Origin: Brachypterus glaber
Taxonomy: Eukaryota > Arthropoda > Insecta > Coleoptera > Kateretidae
Length of the DNA stretch: 64,000 nucleotides
NCBI GenBank assembly: GCA_958510825.1
Contig: OY294046.1
Coordinates: 47,659,794-47,723,793, forward strand
Direction: 5' to 3'
The notes beneath the pieces were generated by a model that saw only the letters and a program-made list of their open reading frames with translations, was not told the DNA's origin and ran no database searches. Position numbers and translations under genes: made by a program. Shown here piece by piece: positions 44,156 through 56,164 of this stretch (position 1 is its first letter; each line of letters opens with the position of its first letter).

Positions 44156-45867
44156 ATGCCAGAAATTTTTGCAATATTGTGAAATTTTAAACTGTAATAC
44201 TGTCTTAAAATTAAAATGGACCATTAATTTGTAAAAGTATTTGCCTGCGGTACTAGGGCGTTCTTTCTTGGGCTTTTTTAAGACTGTTAAACTTAAGGGT
44301 GAAATACGTAAAAATGTTCTTGAATTTTTGTGAAATTTTAAATTATAAAAATGTTTTAAAATTAAAACTTAAACTAAACTAGAACTATAAAATTAATCTC
44401 AGCCGAGAACTTTGGTAAACACTGTAGTAAAATATAGCGGCAACAGCAGCGTTTATATCATTCTGGGAAAAATTATTTTATCCAGAGTTTGTTTTTCGGG
44501 GTAACTTGACCCCTACATTAAATTCAAAAAGTCTCCTTTCTCAATATTTGCATACGTCCTAATATACAAACTAAATAAGATATCAGAGGGCGTAATTTGT
44601 TCCCAAAATTGATCATATGCCTTCAGGGCTAAATTAACTTTTACTGAATAGAAATACGAACATGTATTTGATTAAAATTCTTCTTTGTGGGTGTATGTCC
44701 CTTCGTTCTATATAGTGCTTTTTTATATGTAATAAGAATCTTCAAAAGAATTATATCATAAGGATTACTTTTAATTTTAATCAAATATTATCCCGAATTA
44801 GTTTCACATATTTTTTTCTGAGAGAAACCTTAGTAATTTTTAACAAAATGTAAGAGATACCTTGAAAAATTAATGGGACATCTCCTCATGTTCAAATCCG
44901 ATTAACATTTCATTTTTCATGGTCTAAAATTAACTAAATTAAGCTATATATTTTGCCGAATTGGTGAAAAATTACCCTCTTTTCCGAAAAAAAAATGGTG
45001 CGTCAAGGGGTTAATATCCTGTTCCCTGACTAGTAGTAGGGGATATAGTACTACCGATATACTAAAAATTTTATTATCAGATATTCAAACACCTGCTCGA
45101 GCTTAAACTGTAGTCACATTCTTGTTCCTGTAGCTATAGAAGAAAATTATTACCGAGATTAGAACAAATGTTTTTGTTGAAAGTCGTAAGGCATGTTTAA
45201 ATATCCTTTATCCAACACCTTCACAGAAACACTTGTTTTGAGCACTATTTTAAATGTCAAAAGTGAGTTTTTTTCCATTAGTGACTAAAAACTTTTTCAC
45301 CCACTCTTTTACGTACAGCTTTTGATCTCACCAAAAATTAGTTACATACCCTATTAATTAAGTATTATAACTATTCTATAAATAGAGGCACGTTAATTAA
45401 ACCATAAAAATTAAAGAAAACCCCAAATTATTCTTTAGTTTTTGAATAAAATACTGTTTTTATTACAAATTCTGTCATCACCGCATCCATTTTGACGTTT
45501 GTAAGAAATGTAAAACTTGCAATTGTTTATTTTTAATAGGCATACTTAGGCCATGGCTACCTATTATTTTAGTATTAAGAAAACTTAATCTTAATATTTT
45601 TGACATAATTTTTCGCAAAATTATAGATTTTTATTTAAAAATAAAAGGTGTTGGATAAAATTAAATTCTCAACTCGTGTATTAAGTGATTTTATCCACTT
45701 AATACACTAGTTAAGAAAATAAGAAAATAACTATTAAAGGGAATATTAAACATGTTTTCGGATTTAGCACAAAAATGTTTATAAAGATTATATTTTTCAA
45801 AGTGAGAATATAACTATAATTTAAACATTAAACATCAAGCGAAGGTAGCTTTTTTATTGTCTTATAG
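44156..45867. other. Intergenic, AT-rich, with one small hairpin
   Basis: A 12-bp stem GTGTATTAAGTG/CACTTAATACAC lies at 45676-45707. TTATCCAACACC near 45209 is inverted near 45647. No gene. Confidence 0.45.
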
Positions 45868-45869
45868 TA

Positions 45870-46984
45870 GGGGAATTCGGGGTTAACTGGGCCGATTTTT
45901 TCATATCGAGTTTTATTTTAAATATTTTCTATAGCAAAGTAGATTATTACTTTTAGTTCAGTCAAATAATAAATGTAAATTGCAATAAATGTACACGGGC
46001 TGATACTTTAGAGGTTAGTAGTGGATGGTAACAGAACACTCCTGTTAGTTTTTCACCGGGTGATTTACCTAAGGAGTGTCCGCTATCTTAAATATTAGGG
46101 GTATTGCTTAATATGCATCTCACCATAAAAATGCATATAACCAATTTTGTTAAGGAGGAAATTTACAATAATTTTTGTTTGGATGATTTTTTAAATATAT
46201 TAATAACAATCGAGTTAATTTAAAAATAGCGATGTTTGAGGTGAAATTGGTTTTTCCATTTTTCGGCCAAATTATTCATCGGACGATAAAAGTGGTTATG
46301 AGCAAACTTGTAGCTCTTGAAATTCTCTAAAAGTTTCATATATTATAAATTTTCATAGGTACTTTGCTACGGTTACAGAGGGCGCAACTCGAATTTCACC
46401 GCCCACTGTAACCGTAACAAAATATCTATGAAAATTCCTAATATATAAAACTTATAGAGAATTTTAAGAGCTACAAGTTTAACCTTAACCACTTTTATCC
46501 TCCGAAGAAAAATTTGGCTGAAAAACTGAAAAAAATAATTTTACGCCCAACATGGAATATTTATAACTGGATTGTTATTAATATAATAAAAAAATTAACC
46601 GAACTTGTTGGATTTTTTTCTTAATAAAAGGTTATATACATTTTTATCGTAAGATGCATAATTAGCGAGATAACCGCACTCACCCCTAAAATTTAAGGTA
46701 GCAGACATCCCTTACCCAAATCAGCCGGTGAAAAACTAACAGAAGTGTTCTGTTACTATCCACTACAACCCTTGTAGATTTATTGCAATTTAACACAGGA
46801 ATTTTTCGTTATTTGACTGGACTATATAGTTAGACCATATTAATACATTAGACAAATATTATCTATTTATATAAAAAAAGTTAATAACGATAAACCAGTT
46901 GACCCCGCTGGATCAGTTAACCCCACATGGCAGGGTTAACTGAACCACTACTTACCCAGTGGCCCAGTTAACCCCGACTTCCCC
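45870..46984. mobile_element. Pogo-like foldback MITE, TA target duplication
   Basis: The left end GGGGAATTCGGGGTTAACTG and right end (inverse of GGGGAAGTCGGGGTTAACTG) are flanked by TA (45868-45869, 46985-46986). The element is self-complementary over most of its 1115 bp: AACAGAACACTCCTGTTAGT and mirror, ATGCAT-rich blocks, centred near 46395 (GGTTACAGAGGGCG / CGCCCACTGTAACC). No transposase. Confidence 0.82.
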
Positions 46985-46986
46985 TA

Positions 46987-49522
46987 AATTTAAAATGAGA
47001 TTTTTTGTTGTCATTTTTATACGCTTTTTTTTCAAAAAGGAAAAAAGATAGTTGCACTGATAAAAATGACGTTCTTGGCTCAATGTAGTAAACACTCAAG
47101 GCAGTTATTCTTTTAGCTAAAAGATCTGTATCTTCAAACAAAAGTATTTATATTGTGCCAAGAAAGGGTCGCTTTAATAATATTTTTAAAAATCTCTTGG
47201 ACCTGGCGCATTTAAGGCAAAAACCATTTATCTTGTTTTAAGATTGATAAAAATTAAATAATTCTAAATACCTTGGCCCAAGAATTTTTCTTTTGAGACA
47301 AGACCACTTGCATTTTACACAAGATCAAAGATTTTGGCAAGTGAATTATATTTTCATGTTAAGAGAAGGCGATTTTGGACGTATTCAAGAGTACGAAACA
47401 TTTGGCCTAATTTCATATGCCATTACCGCAAAGGATCCTTTTTTTCAGTGTGCCTAAACATATTTTGAATCAGAACATTAACATTATTTCCAAAAACGAG
47501 TTTTTAGGATTTGGCTGCAGAGTGTAATAAATCTACCATTTACTACCAAGATTCATGGTCAGATCTGCCTGCCTAGTTATTTAATCCAATTGGTCGTTTA
47601 GAACTATGAGCCCTTTTCGACTTTTCGAGAAAATTTTAAATTTGTCTACCCCTTAAATAACAGACAATGTTCCAGCAAAAGCTATACCAATTGCAATAAA
47701 GATTATTGTACTCAAAATTAAATTCTTCCAGTTGAATTTCCATCGTGTTAAACAGAAATTCTATTTCTTAGTTTATTCCTTGAATTGCGGCAAATAGTCA
47801 GACGTAAATATCAAACCAGACATTCCTGCACCATCCTCAATCCCCAAAAGTAATAATATCCTCGTTATACTCTTCGCAGCTCAAGCTACACTAAGAAAAC
47901 AGTAAAGTAGTTACGATTTTCGTGACAAATTAATAAATTTTATTCACAATCATTTAGAAATAAGCTTATTACATACATAAAAGTTGGAAAATCAATTATT
48001 GTTAACTTTTACTACCTAAAAAGTTTGAAACACCACATTTCCATCCCTTGGTCGGGAACTGACTTGTGACTAACTTTACTTCACTTCATTTCAAATATGT
48101 CAAAAACTTTTTGGTGGAAGATCACTGATAAGTGCTGCCACCGCCAGTAATTTAACGAAGTAAATACATACCGTTATTTTTAGACTTTTTTAGATATATA
48201 TTTATTATTTATGTAGAATGACTATTTATATTCAATATATTTATATGTTTTAAAACTTTTAATATTAAAAAAAGTATTTTTTTTATTTTGATAAAGCCAG
48301 TGTTTAAAAATAATGACGGTGTCAGTTTTGCCCTGAAATATAAATTATACAATTGTTAATAAAATAGGTAAAAATTGTGAATAAAATAGTATACAAACCT
48401 TGGTGGAAAAAGTCATTGAAATCATGGAACATTTCCACCTTAGTATGTAATATACTATTACGGCTGGCTAAACCTGTTATTGACATCTAACGAAGTATTT
48501 GGCTCGAGCCATTGACCATTAATCGTCAATGGTCAATTATTACCATTAACAATTGTTAATGGTAATAATTACAAAATTTAATTGTGGTAATTAACTTGAT
48601 ACATAACCTTTAATATACAATGTATTTGTCTTAAATATTCCGGACCAGAAAAACTGTCTATTTATGATAAATAAATGTTTCTTTGTGATTTTATTAAATA
48701 CTTATTTTTAATTGCCACGAATAGACCAATTATTTGTTACAATTTATTGATGTTTAATAAATGTGAGGTTTGGGGCTATTGTGTATTATTATTATTATTT
48801 TTATTTATTTGGGGCTGTTCTATATTATTGTTAGTCTGAATATAATCTGTAGTAAAATAATAAAAAAATATATAATATAAAATATTATATCTTAAAACAG
48901 AGCACTCTCAGATCAACAAATTAATTTATTTACCACGGCTAGGTCGCGGGTTTGACTGTTTTAGGGGTTGGCTTAATAAAACACTAGGTATAGTATTATG
49001 TGGGTTTATTAAAAACAATAAAAAAATGGGTACAAAAAATATCTATGTCTTCCTGGTATAGAAACAAATTTAAAATAGTAGGTACACCTTGTAAATGTGA
49101 AAAAAAATATCACAAAGCATATAAATATAGATGAATTCCAAAAAATATAGGTACCTAAAGACGTCTTCGTAGTATATACATATATATCTATAAGATTAAA
49201 AATATAGTCAACTAGGGTTACAGTGATACCTGGGAAAAATACACGTGGCACCTTCACCAATTTCCTGGCCCTTGGATCCCAATCACCCACACAAGATTTC
49301 GGGGTAGTGCTGGTAGAACGGAATGATGCTGGTATAGTACTAGCAAAACGTGGGTAGTACTAGTATCCAAATGATATTAAGGCAAAAAAGTAAAAAAAAA
49401 GGAAGAAGGCCCTGAAAAATACACGTGGTTGAAGAAAAAATACACATTCTCAAAAAAAAAACTCACTTTTATGTTAGTTGGCCTTTTTGTAGCGACTCCG
49501 ACTCCGTATAAAATTTTTGCAA
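46987..49522. other. Intergenic, AT-rich; possible decayed element near 47.05-47.45 kb
   Basis: CACTGATAAAAA at 47055 and TTTTTTTCAGTG ending 47450 could be the ends of a 396-bp element whose interior repeats CTTGGCNCAA-like motifs in both orientations; this is weak. A 36-bp palindrome is at 48535. No coding gene seen. Confidence 0.4.
48535..48570. repeat. 36-bp perfect palindrome
   Basis: Half-site AATTATTACCATTAACAA is followed directly by its inverse complement. A nearby CCATTGACCATTAA/CGTCAATGGTCAA pair (48510-48536) extends the symmetric block. Confidence 0.85.
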
Positions 49523-49524
49523 TA

Positions 49525-49661
49525 AGGGCCACTTGCACCAATGATGGTTTAACTTTAAACTTGGATTAAATTGACGGATGGCCAATCAGAACGCAGCATT
49601 TTTAACTTAAACTCGGTTTAGCTGAGTTAATCCCGTACCAAAATTTGGTGCAAGTGGCCCT
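49525..49661. mobile_element. 137-bp MITE with TA duplication (GGGCCACTTGCACCA type)
   Basis: The left end AGGGCCACTTGCACCA and right end TGGTGCAAGTGGCCCT are perfect mirrors, flanked by TA (49523-49524, 49662-49663). Short and non-coding. Similar GGGCCACTTGCACCA ends are known from small MITEs in insect genomes. Confidence 0.85.
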
Positions 49662-49663
49662 TA

Positions 49664-50894
49664 GAATCTTAAATTCAGAAAATTTATTCGTAAAAATGGT
49701 AAAAATGAAAACAATAAGAAAATAACTCACCAACTAATTTGTTAAGAATAAATCCGGAAAAACCCGCGTAGCACTGATTTAACAAAAATATAAATCACAA
49801 AAAAATGCTTGGTTGCATTTAAATTTCAGAAATCAGAAATAAAAAAAAACGAAATTTAAAACGATTCTTATCATAAAAGCTGCTGAATTCAAAATAGGAT
49901 CATCTTTGATTCACGATGAAGACTTTTGCAAAAAAAATATTCATGTGCGATTTAGTCTATAAAAATTTATTCGCACTGAAGCGACAGTTTCCATTTTTTT
50001 TTCTTATATATTGAGAATGTAATATATTATGATATTTTCTTCAACCAGCGTATAGATCAAGGGAAAAAGGAAGAAAATACAAGATATGGTAGTAAACTTT
50101 GGGAAATGGTATCATTCACTACTTCAATTTTCCCCAACTATATAATAATGTCAATTTATTACAAAAATTAAAATAACCATGTTTGAATTTTGTTCATAGT
50201 AATGACTACGACACCGAACGACATCTAGCGTTCGGATCTTAAACCTAAAACTAGCGATTCCTATGCAAATATTTCAATCCATTAATTTCATTTTTTAATA
50301 AAAAAACTTTCCAAATTGACATTATTACCCATTGTAGACATCCCTTATGTTATTATCTTATCAAGACGAATTAATGAAAAGAAAACCAACGATAAAAATA
50401 AAATTGAAATCTGTCAAAATAAAATATTTTACATAACCTCAAATTGTCATGATATTTGTAAACAATCTACTTATATTTCTTGTTTAATTGCTTTATTTTA
50501 AAATGAAAATCCGTTTAAAACAGAAATAAATGGTCCACAATATGCCTCAGAGTGTTAATCTCTAAAGTAAGTACCAAAAAATTCATTTCAAAAATATCCT
50601 AGTTCTATTCCAATAATTTCCGCCTTGCCTAAGATAAAAATAAGTATTTTTAGCTCAAAATATAGAAAGCACTCCAAACTCTATACTGCAACACTGCAAA
50701 AAATATTAAAATGTTATTTAAGAGCCAAAAGTATCAATAAAACATAAATTTTCTTCTTACGGGAAAATTGAGCTGTAACAATTAGCCTTATTAAAATAAT
50801 TAACTGATTATATTTTTTACAAAAACTTGTTCTACTATAAATAAAAATATAATCACAGGTAATAGAATAATGTTAAATATATCATTATGTTTCA
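49664..50894. other. Intergenic, AT-rich, nothing recognised
   Basis: Only short frames without recognisable domains occur. No repeat structure seen. Confidence 0.45.
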
Positions 50895-51890
50895 TGTTTG
50901 TTTCGTGATTGTTTAACCTTGTACTATTCTACTTAATTAAGCATCCCCTAAGTCCAGGACTTGTGTGGGCTAGTAGTAGAGGGAACCACCGGCTTATACT
51001 GACTTTCTAATCAGTTTTGCCAAATTTCAATTATTAACACAGACCCACAAAATAAAAAAAGTACCCCAAACTTGTTACGAGACAGGTCTATTCTTATGTA
51101 TTTTTCATCGCTGAATCCAAATCCGAAGTCAGAAGGGGGTTCCGAGTGATTTTTCAACAAAAATGCAAATAACATAATTTTTTATGTTTTTTTTTTATGG
51201 TTTTTTGGAACTATAAAAATAAAAACGGAAAATGATAAAACTAATCTGTCTTCAAATTTTTATTATACTGATCAAAATACATTGAAAGCCATATTAAGTT
51301 TTTTTTTTCAAGAGATTTTGAAATTTTGAAAACTGTAGCAGCGCAAACAGCGCGTAACAGCCGAACAAAAAAGATATCTTGATCTGGAGACAAGAGGTAT
51401 ATATTCCTATGTATTTTGACATGAAACTGAATCCGCCACCAGAATTGACCCAACGGGTCTTGGTTTGGCCCTAACCTCAAAAAACACCTCAAAATCGCGA
51501 AAAAATTGCCCTTGCGCTGCTACAGTTTTTAAAGCCCTGCAAGGGCAAGGGATTCATAGAATTCAAATTTGAAGTCAGATTAGTTTTATCATTTTGCGTT
51601 ATTTTATAAATTCCAAAAAACCATACAAAAACCATAAAAAAATTATGTTTTTTGATTTTTTATCGAAAAATCACCGGGAAACCCCTTACTCTGACTTCGG
51701 ATTTGGATTCAGCGATGAAAATACATAAAAATAGACCTGTCTTGTAAAAAGTTTAGGGTACTTTTTTATTTTGTGGGTCTGTGTAATTAAATGAAAAAGG
51801 CAAATCGGCAGTGAGAATCGAACTCACTCTAGCTTAGCTAGTTGGCTTGTCATGTAGACGCGGTAGCCAACTAACCAACCCCTCCCAAAT
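50895..51890 (-). mobile_element. tRNA-derived SINE, minus strand, split by a foldback
   Basis: On the minus strand: a tRNA-like head (GTTAGTTGGCTACCGC as the A box, GAGTTCGATTCTCAC as the B box), GCCTTTTTCATTTAATTA, then (after removing 51038-51783) TTAATAATTGAAATTTGGC, AAGCCGGTGGTTCCCTCTAC and CCTGGACTTAGGGGATGCTT. The same order appears on the plus strand at 56165-56420. The two A/B boxes allow internal RNA polymerase III transcription, as in SINEs; LINE-dependent mobility is inferred. Confidence 0.8.
51038..51783. mobile_element. PIF/Harbinger-like foldback MITE, TAA duplication, inside the SINE
   Basis: The ends CACAGACCCACAAAATAAA and mirror are flanked by TAA on both sides (51035-51037, 51784-51786). 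Compared with the uninterrupted SINE at 56.2 kb, exactly one TAA is duplicated, fixing the boundaries. A 3-bp TWA duplication is typical of PIF/Harbinger. The arms pair for over 200 bp (TCAGCGATGAAAATACATA and mirror). The middle part (51240-51540) includes a block related to an ATTGACCCAACGGGTCTTGG-type sequence. The family call rests on the TSD only. Confidence 0.75.
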
Positions 51891-51905
51891 ATAGTACCTA
51901 CCTAC

Positions 51906-53350
51906 ATCACGGTGCACTTCTGAGGGGTGTTTTCCGAACTTGCGGCGAACTTTAGTTTTTCTTTATATTCTTGTTATTTATGTAGTAACTAACGAATCAA
52001 GAGCAAAATTTAAAAAATCTATCGGTTAGTTTTTTTTAATTTAGATTTTTTTTATAAAAATCTGCACCTATTTAATTATTTGGCTATATCTCAGCTATTT
52101 CTAATTATAATAAAAATATTATAAAAAATAAAATAAAGACTGCTTAATAATCTACAAAAAAAGTAAATACATTTTTTTTATATCTTTTGCCGTTTTGTCA
52201 CACGTGATTAAAGTTTGAAGTAAGACAAAAAAGTATAAATTCATTTTCATATTTATTAAAAATTATTTAGGAAGGATTATTTTACTGTAAAATGTCAAAT
52301 TGCATTTATTTCTTTTAATCAAGGTGGCTTGTGGAAAATTTTTAAAACTGACGTTTATTATTTTGAATGATAGATAGTTTTCAATGTTAAGATTTAATGT
52401 ATTTTTGTAAGAAAGTGGTTTTTTAAATAAAATTGAATTTAGATAATCATGAAACAAATAAAAAAATATTGTACACTGTTTGTTTTACAATAATCAAAAA
52501 CATTAAACCAGTTCCAAGTACATTATTTTGGTTACTAATAAAAAAAATAGGTTATGATGATGTCCAAATGTCCAAAAGCATGTTTGTTGGGGCTCTCCAT
52601 GACACTGTTGCATAAAAAACCTGCCACTAAATAAATAAATTTATTAATAAATAAATAAAAATTTATTACCTATGCATAAAAAAAGTAATTACCTAAGTAA
52701 ATTTTTAACTTTTTTACTTTAAAAACTAAAATTTAATAATTATTTACGGACATCAAAATTACTTTTTACAAAATAATGTACTTGAAATTGGCTTAATGGT
52801 TTTGATTTTTGTAAAGCAAACACGTGCAATAATTTTCGATTAGTTTCATGATTATCTAAATTCATTTTTATTTAAAACATTGAAAACAATCATAAAAAAA
52901 TAAACAACTTTATGTCAGTTTTCAAATTTTGCTAGAAGCCACCTTAATTAAAAGAAATAATGTGTTTTAAGGTAATTTGACGTTTCACAGTAAAATAAGC
53001 CTCCCTAGATAATTTTTATAAATAGAAAGATGAATTTATAGTTTTTTTGTTTTACTTCAGACTTTAATCACGTATTGTTACAAAACGGCAAAAGATGGTA
53101 TTTACTTTTTTTGTAGAAAATTAAGCAGTCTTTATTCTATTTTCAATCATACTTTTGTTATAATTAGAAAAGCTGAGATATAGACAAATAATTAAATAGG
53201 TGCAGATTTTTATAAAAAAATCCAAATAAAAAAAAAACTAACTGATAGATTTTTTTAATTTTGGTCCAAAATCCTTGGTTACTACATAAATAACAAGAAT
53301 ATAAAGAAATACTAAAGTTCGGAAAACACCCCTCAGAAGTGCACCGTGAT
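51906..53350. mobile_element. Very long foldback element, arms about 540 bp
   Basis: The left end ATCACGGTGCACTTCTGAGG and its mirror (to 53350) lead into arms that pair through GGAAAACACCCC/GGGGTGTTTTCC, AAATAGGTGCAGATTTTTAT, TTGCCGTTTTGTCACACGTG-type and AATTGAATTTAGATAATCATG landmarks. A loop of about 400 bp lies at 52450-52850. No clear target duplication and no transposase. Confidence 0.8.
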
Positions 53351-54070
53351 ATTTGTCCGCGATTTCTTGTTGTATGAGTAACCGAGATAGGTACTTAGTA
53401 ATAACCTTAGAAAGCCTTGCTAAGCGTATACTTTTAAGTGCAAAGCATTACATATTAAGGCTTGTCCTTTCTGGTTGGTTCGGTTTCAAAATGTCATGTG
53501 AACTAAATCGAGTTATTCGAAAGTAACTTATGGATTGTTTAGTAATTTAACTTTTGGGAGCATTATTTGATATCATGGCGCAGTAGGCAAAGACGTGGTA
53601 GAAGTACTGGCGTCAGCAACGAAAATTCCCGCAGACCGCAGACTGGACTTCGGGTATTTTAGATTGTCGCTTTATTAGCTGTCCGCAGTGTAAAAACGGT
53701 GACCTGACAGAACAATTTTAGTTACCAAAGTTTTGGTCATACCTTTGGTATTTACCGGTTGATTTCGGAATGTATGGTTACTTACGGTTGAACCGATTGG
53801 TATTAAAATCTATAACCGTACTTTTAGAGCGGTTATAGCGTTTTGGTTATTATTACAACTCTTTTCTAATCTCGTTTCTCTTTGTTCTGTTTAGAAGTTT
53901 GTCACAGAATACCTATAGTTTGAATTTTTTTAATGTAGATAGGTATTTTTAATGGATTTATGGTCAGTAGAATTTCAAACAGACGGGTTAGTCTGTGACA
54001 AAACAATAAACAAAAAGGTTATGTTTAGTTGTCAGTGTAACCAACATATTTAAATGCAATTTGAATCAAT
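53351..54070. other. Intergenic, nothing recognised
   Basis: Some internal CGGTTGA/CCAAAG-type short repeats near 53720-53840 (TTACCAAAGTTTTGGT, a small palindrome). No gene. Confidence 0.4.
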
Positions 54071-54489
54071 TTAAAGTTTATTTTTTTAAGGTATAGTTAT
54101 TTTAAAGCTTCCCGCTTGTAAATAATCTCGAAATTACCATAGCAACGTAAGATACGCATGCGTCGTAAGCGAAATGACTAGGCCCAATTTACAAACCATA
54201 AAACGTTAACGTGCCATTAACGAGAACAAAACAATGGTTTATTTCTCTAATTTATTGGAATAAAACCGATTTTATAAGCAAATTTTGTTTCTACATGAAT
54301 ACAAAAGTGTTTTTAGCAACAGCTTTATCAATTCTCTTTTTTTTTACATCAAAACATCATAAAAACAAAGTAAGTAAACAAAAATTATAAATTTTGGTTA
54401 TGTTGACATTCAAAACAAGCCACATGCTTCAGTGTAAATCGGACTTCGGCAAATTTAAAATAACTATACCTTAAAAAAATAAACTTTAA
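54071..54489. mobile_element. MITE with 36-bp perfect terminal inverted repeats
   Basis: TTAAAGTTTATTTTTTTAAG opens a 36-bp end (54071-54106) that is mirrored exactly at 54454-54489. The interior (about 350 bp) is not self-complementary and has no reading frame. The target duplication is uncertain (possibly AAT/TAAT). Confidence 0.75.
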
Positions 54490-54997
54490 TAATGGTAATT
54501 AAGAAACATTACCATAACCGCAAGATTGGTAAACAATAGGAAAAGGCTTTTAATTAGTTTTCAGTTGATTTCATGGAAAAATGTTAATCTTTTTTAACCC
54601 TTAATTTGGAAAACACTCTTTTGCCAAATAATTTTTATCCAATACCTAGTATGAATGCTAGTTTACACTCGACATTTTATTTAATGAAAATGACGTTTTA
54701 ATCATCTTGTAAACAAGTTGTGGTCTGTGTTTCTAATCAGCGAATCCTGACATTAAATTGAAATGTCAAGTAAATTTAGTGGAAATGTCATTTGTAAATT
54801 TGATTGAGAAGTGTTTTTAAGAAGTATTGGATAAAATGGTGTAAATGACACGTAGATTAAGTGACATTATTCATTCAAAAATTAACCCACTCGGCCCAGG
54901 AGCCTCATGAATCAACTTTTTTTTCTATGAAAAATATCCTACTTACCTCACTTGTACTGTAAACAACTATTTTTGTTATCTTAAAATGCACTTATCA
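54490..54997. other. Intergenic, nothing recognised
   Basis: AT-rich spacer of about 0.5 kb between two MITEs; no gene or repeat. Confidence 0.4.
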
Positions 54998-54999
54998 TA

Positions 55000-55715
55000 C
55001 AGTGCGGTCCAAAAGTCACCCCCCCCCCTTTAACTTTTGAACGAGTTGAGATATCGACTTCAAATTTAAAACTCTTAAATAAGACAACTTAAACTATCTT
55101 TTAGCATATATTTGATATTTTCAGCTCTTAAAATGTGGGCAGGGGGGCATGGGGAGACATTTTTTTAAATGGAAAGAGGGTCTGGTGATACCTCATTTTA
55201 AAGCTTATAAATATCTCTATTTAAACTAACATTTTTAATTTTTTTAAAAATGTTTTTTAAGGTTTTTATTTTTCAATTTTGTGTGCTAAAACATTCAATT
55301 TTTTAGGTTTTTTTTATAAATTTTTATTTATGTCAACTAAAATTAATTTAAAAGTATAATTAATATTTTTTATGATGAAATTAGGCATTTAAAAAAAATA
55401 TTTGTTTTTTTTTTAGAGGAATTTTGACATTAATACCCATTTTCAACCCCATTTTAAACCCAATTTTTTTTTTATTTAAAAATATGGAGTTGAATGGAGA
55501 ATTTTATAAGCTTTAAAATGATTTATTACACGACCCCCCTTTCCATTAAAAAAATGTGCCCCCATGCCCCCCTGCCCACATTTTAAGTGCTGAAAGTATT
55601 AAATATATGCTAAAAGATAGTTTAAGTTGTCTTATTTAAAAGATCCAAATTTGAAGTCGATAACTCAACTGGTTCAAAAGTTAAGAGGGGGGGGGGTGAC
55701 TTTTGGACCGCTCTG
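55000..55715. mobile_element. Mariner-like foldback MITE, TA duplication
   Basis: The left end CAGTGCGGTCCAAAAGTCAC and right end (inverse of CAGAGCGGTCCAAAAGTCAC) are flanked by TA (54998-54999, 55716-55717). The arms go on through a long C/G homopolymer (CCCCCCCCCC near 55019, G run near 55686), TAACTTTTGAAC and ATATATTT-type landmarks, pairing across most of the 716 bp. CAGNGCGGTCCAAAAGT ends with a TA duplication fit Tc1/mariner MITEs. Confidence 0.85.
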
Positions 55716-55960
55716 TATACTACACATTACCAAATTAAGGGTATAAGTAGATATCTCTACTTTTATTTTTGTTTTTTAATCTGGATCGACCTCCTAGATA
55801 ACTTATATTAACTCATTATATGACAAAGCTGTCTGGGATGAGCAAGACTACTTCCTCCTAAAAATGTTGGAAAGATTAAAGAAAAAAGATATAAAAGTAG
55901 AGATATCATAAAAATAATAAGATTCACATTTTTTACATATTATCTGTTTTATTATTATAC

Positions 55961-56160
55961 AGTGTATGTTTAAAGTCCGCCCACCTTTAAACGGCTTAAG
56001 ATATTAAATTGAACTTTGAAATTTGGAACACGTACATAAAATAAAATAAATAATAAATAAAATAACCCGAATAATGTTTTGGTTTAATTTTTATGGTGCA
56101 CTTGCCCCCTTGAGGGGAAATAATTTTTTAATTGAAAGGGCTTCGTGTGATACATTAGTT
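55961..56160. mobile_element. Left half of a related mariner-like element
   Basis: TACAGTGTATGTTTAAAGTC followed by CGCCCACCTTTAAACGGCTTA resembles the TACAGTG...AAAGTCACCC end of 55000-55715, and its interior (TTGCCCCCTTGAGGGG, GAAAGGGCTTCG) matches in outline. No right end found; the SINE begins where the similarity stops. Confidence 0.4.
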
Positions 56161-56164
56161 TTGA

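Noticed and set aside
47055..47450. Possible element with CACTGATAAAAA...TTTTTTTCAGTG ends
   Set aside because: The terminal match is only about 11 bp with AT-rich content; no target duplication and no coding sequence. Mentioned only as a weak candidate within an intergenic entry.
53580..53700. A short ATGGCGCAGTAGGCAAAGAC stretch resembling a tRNA A box
   Set aside because: No B box at a suitable distance and no body; likely coincidental.
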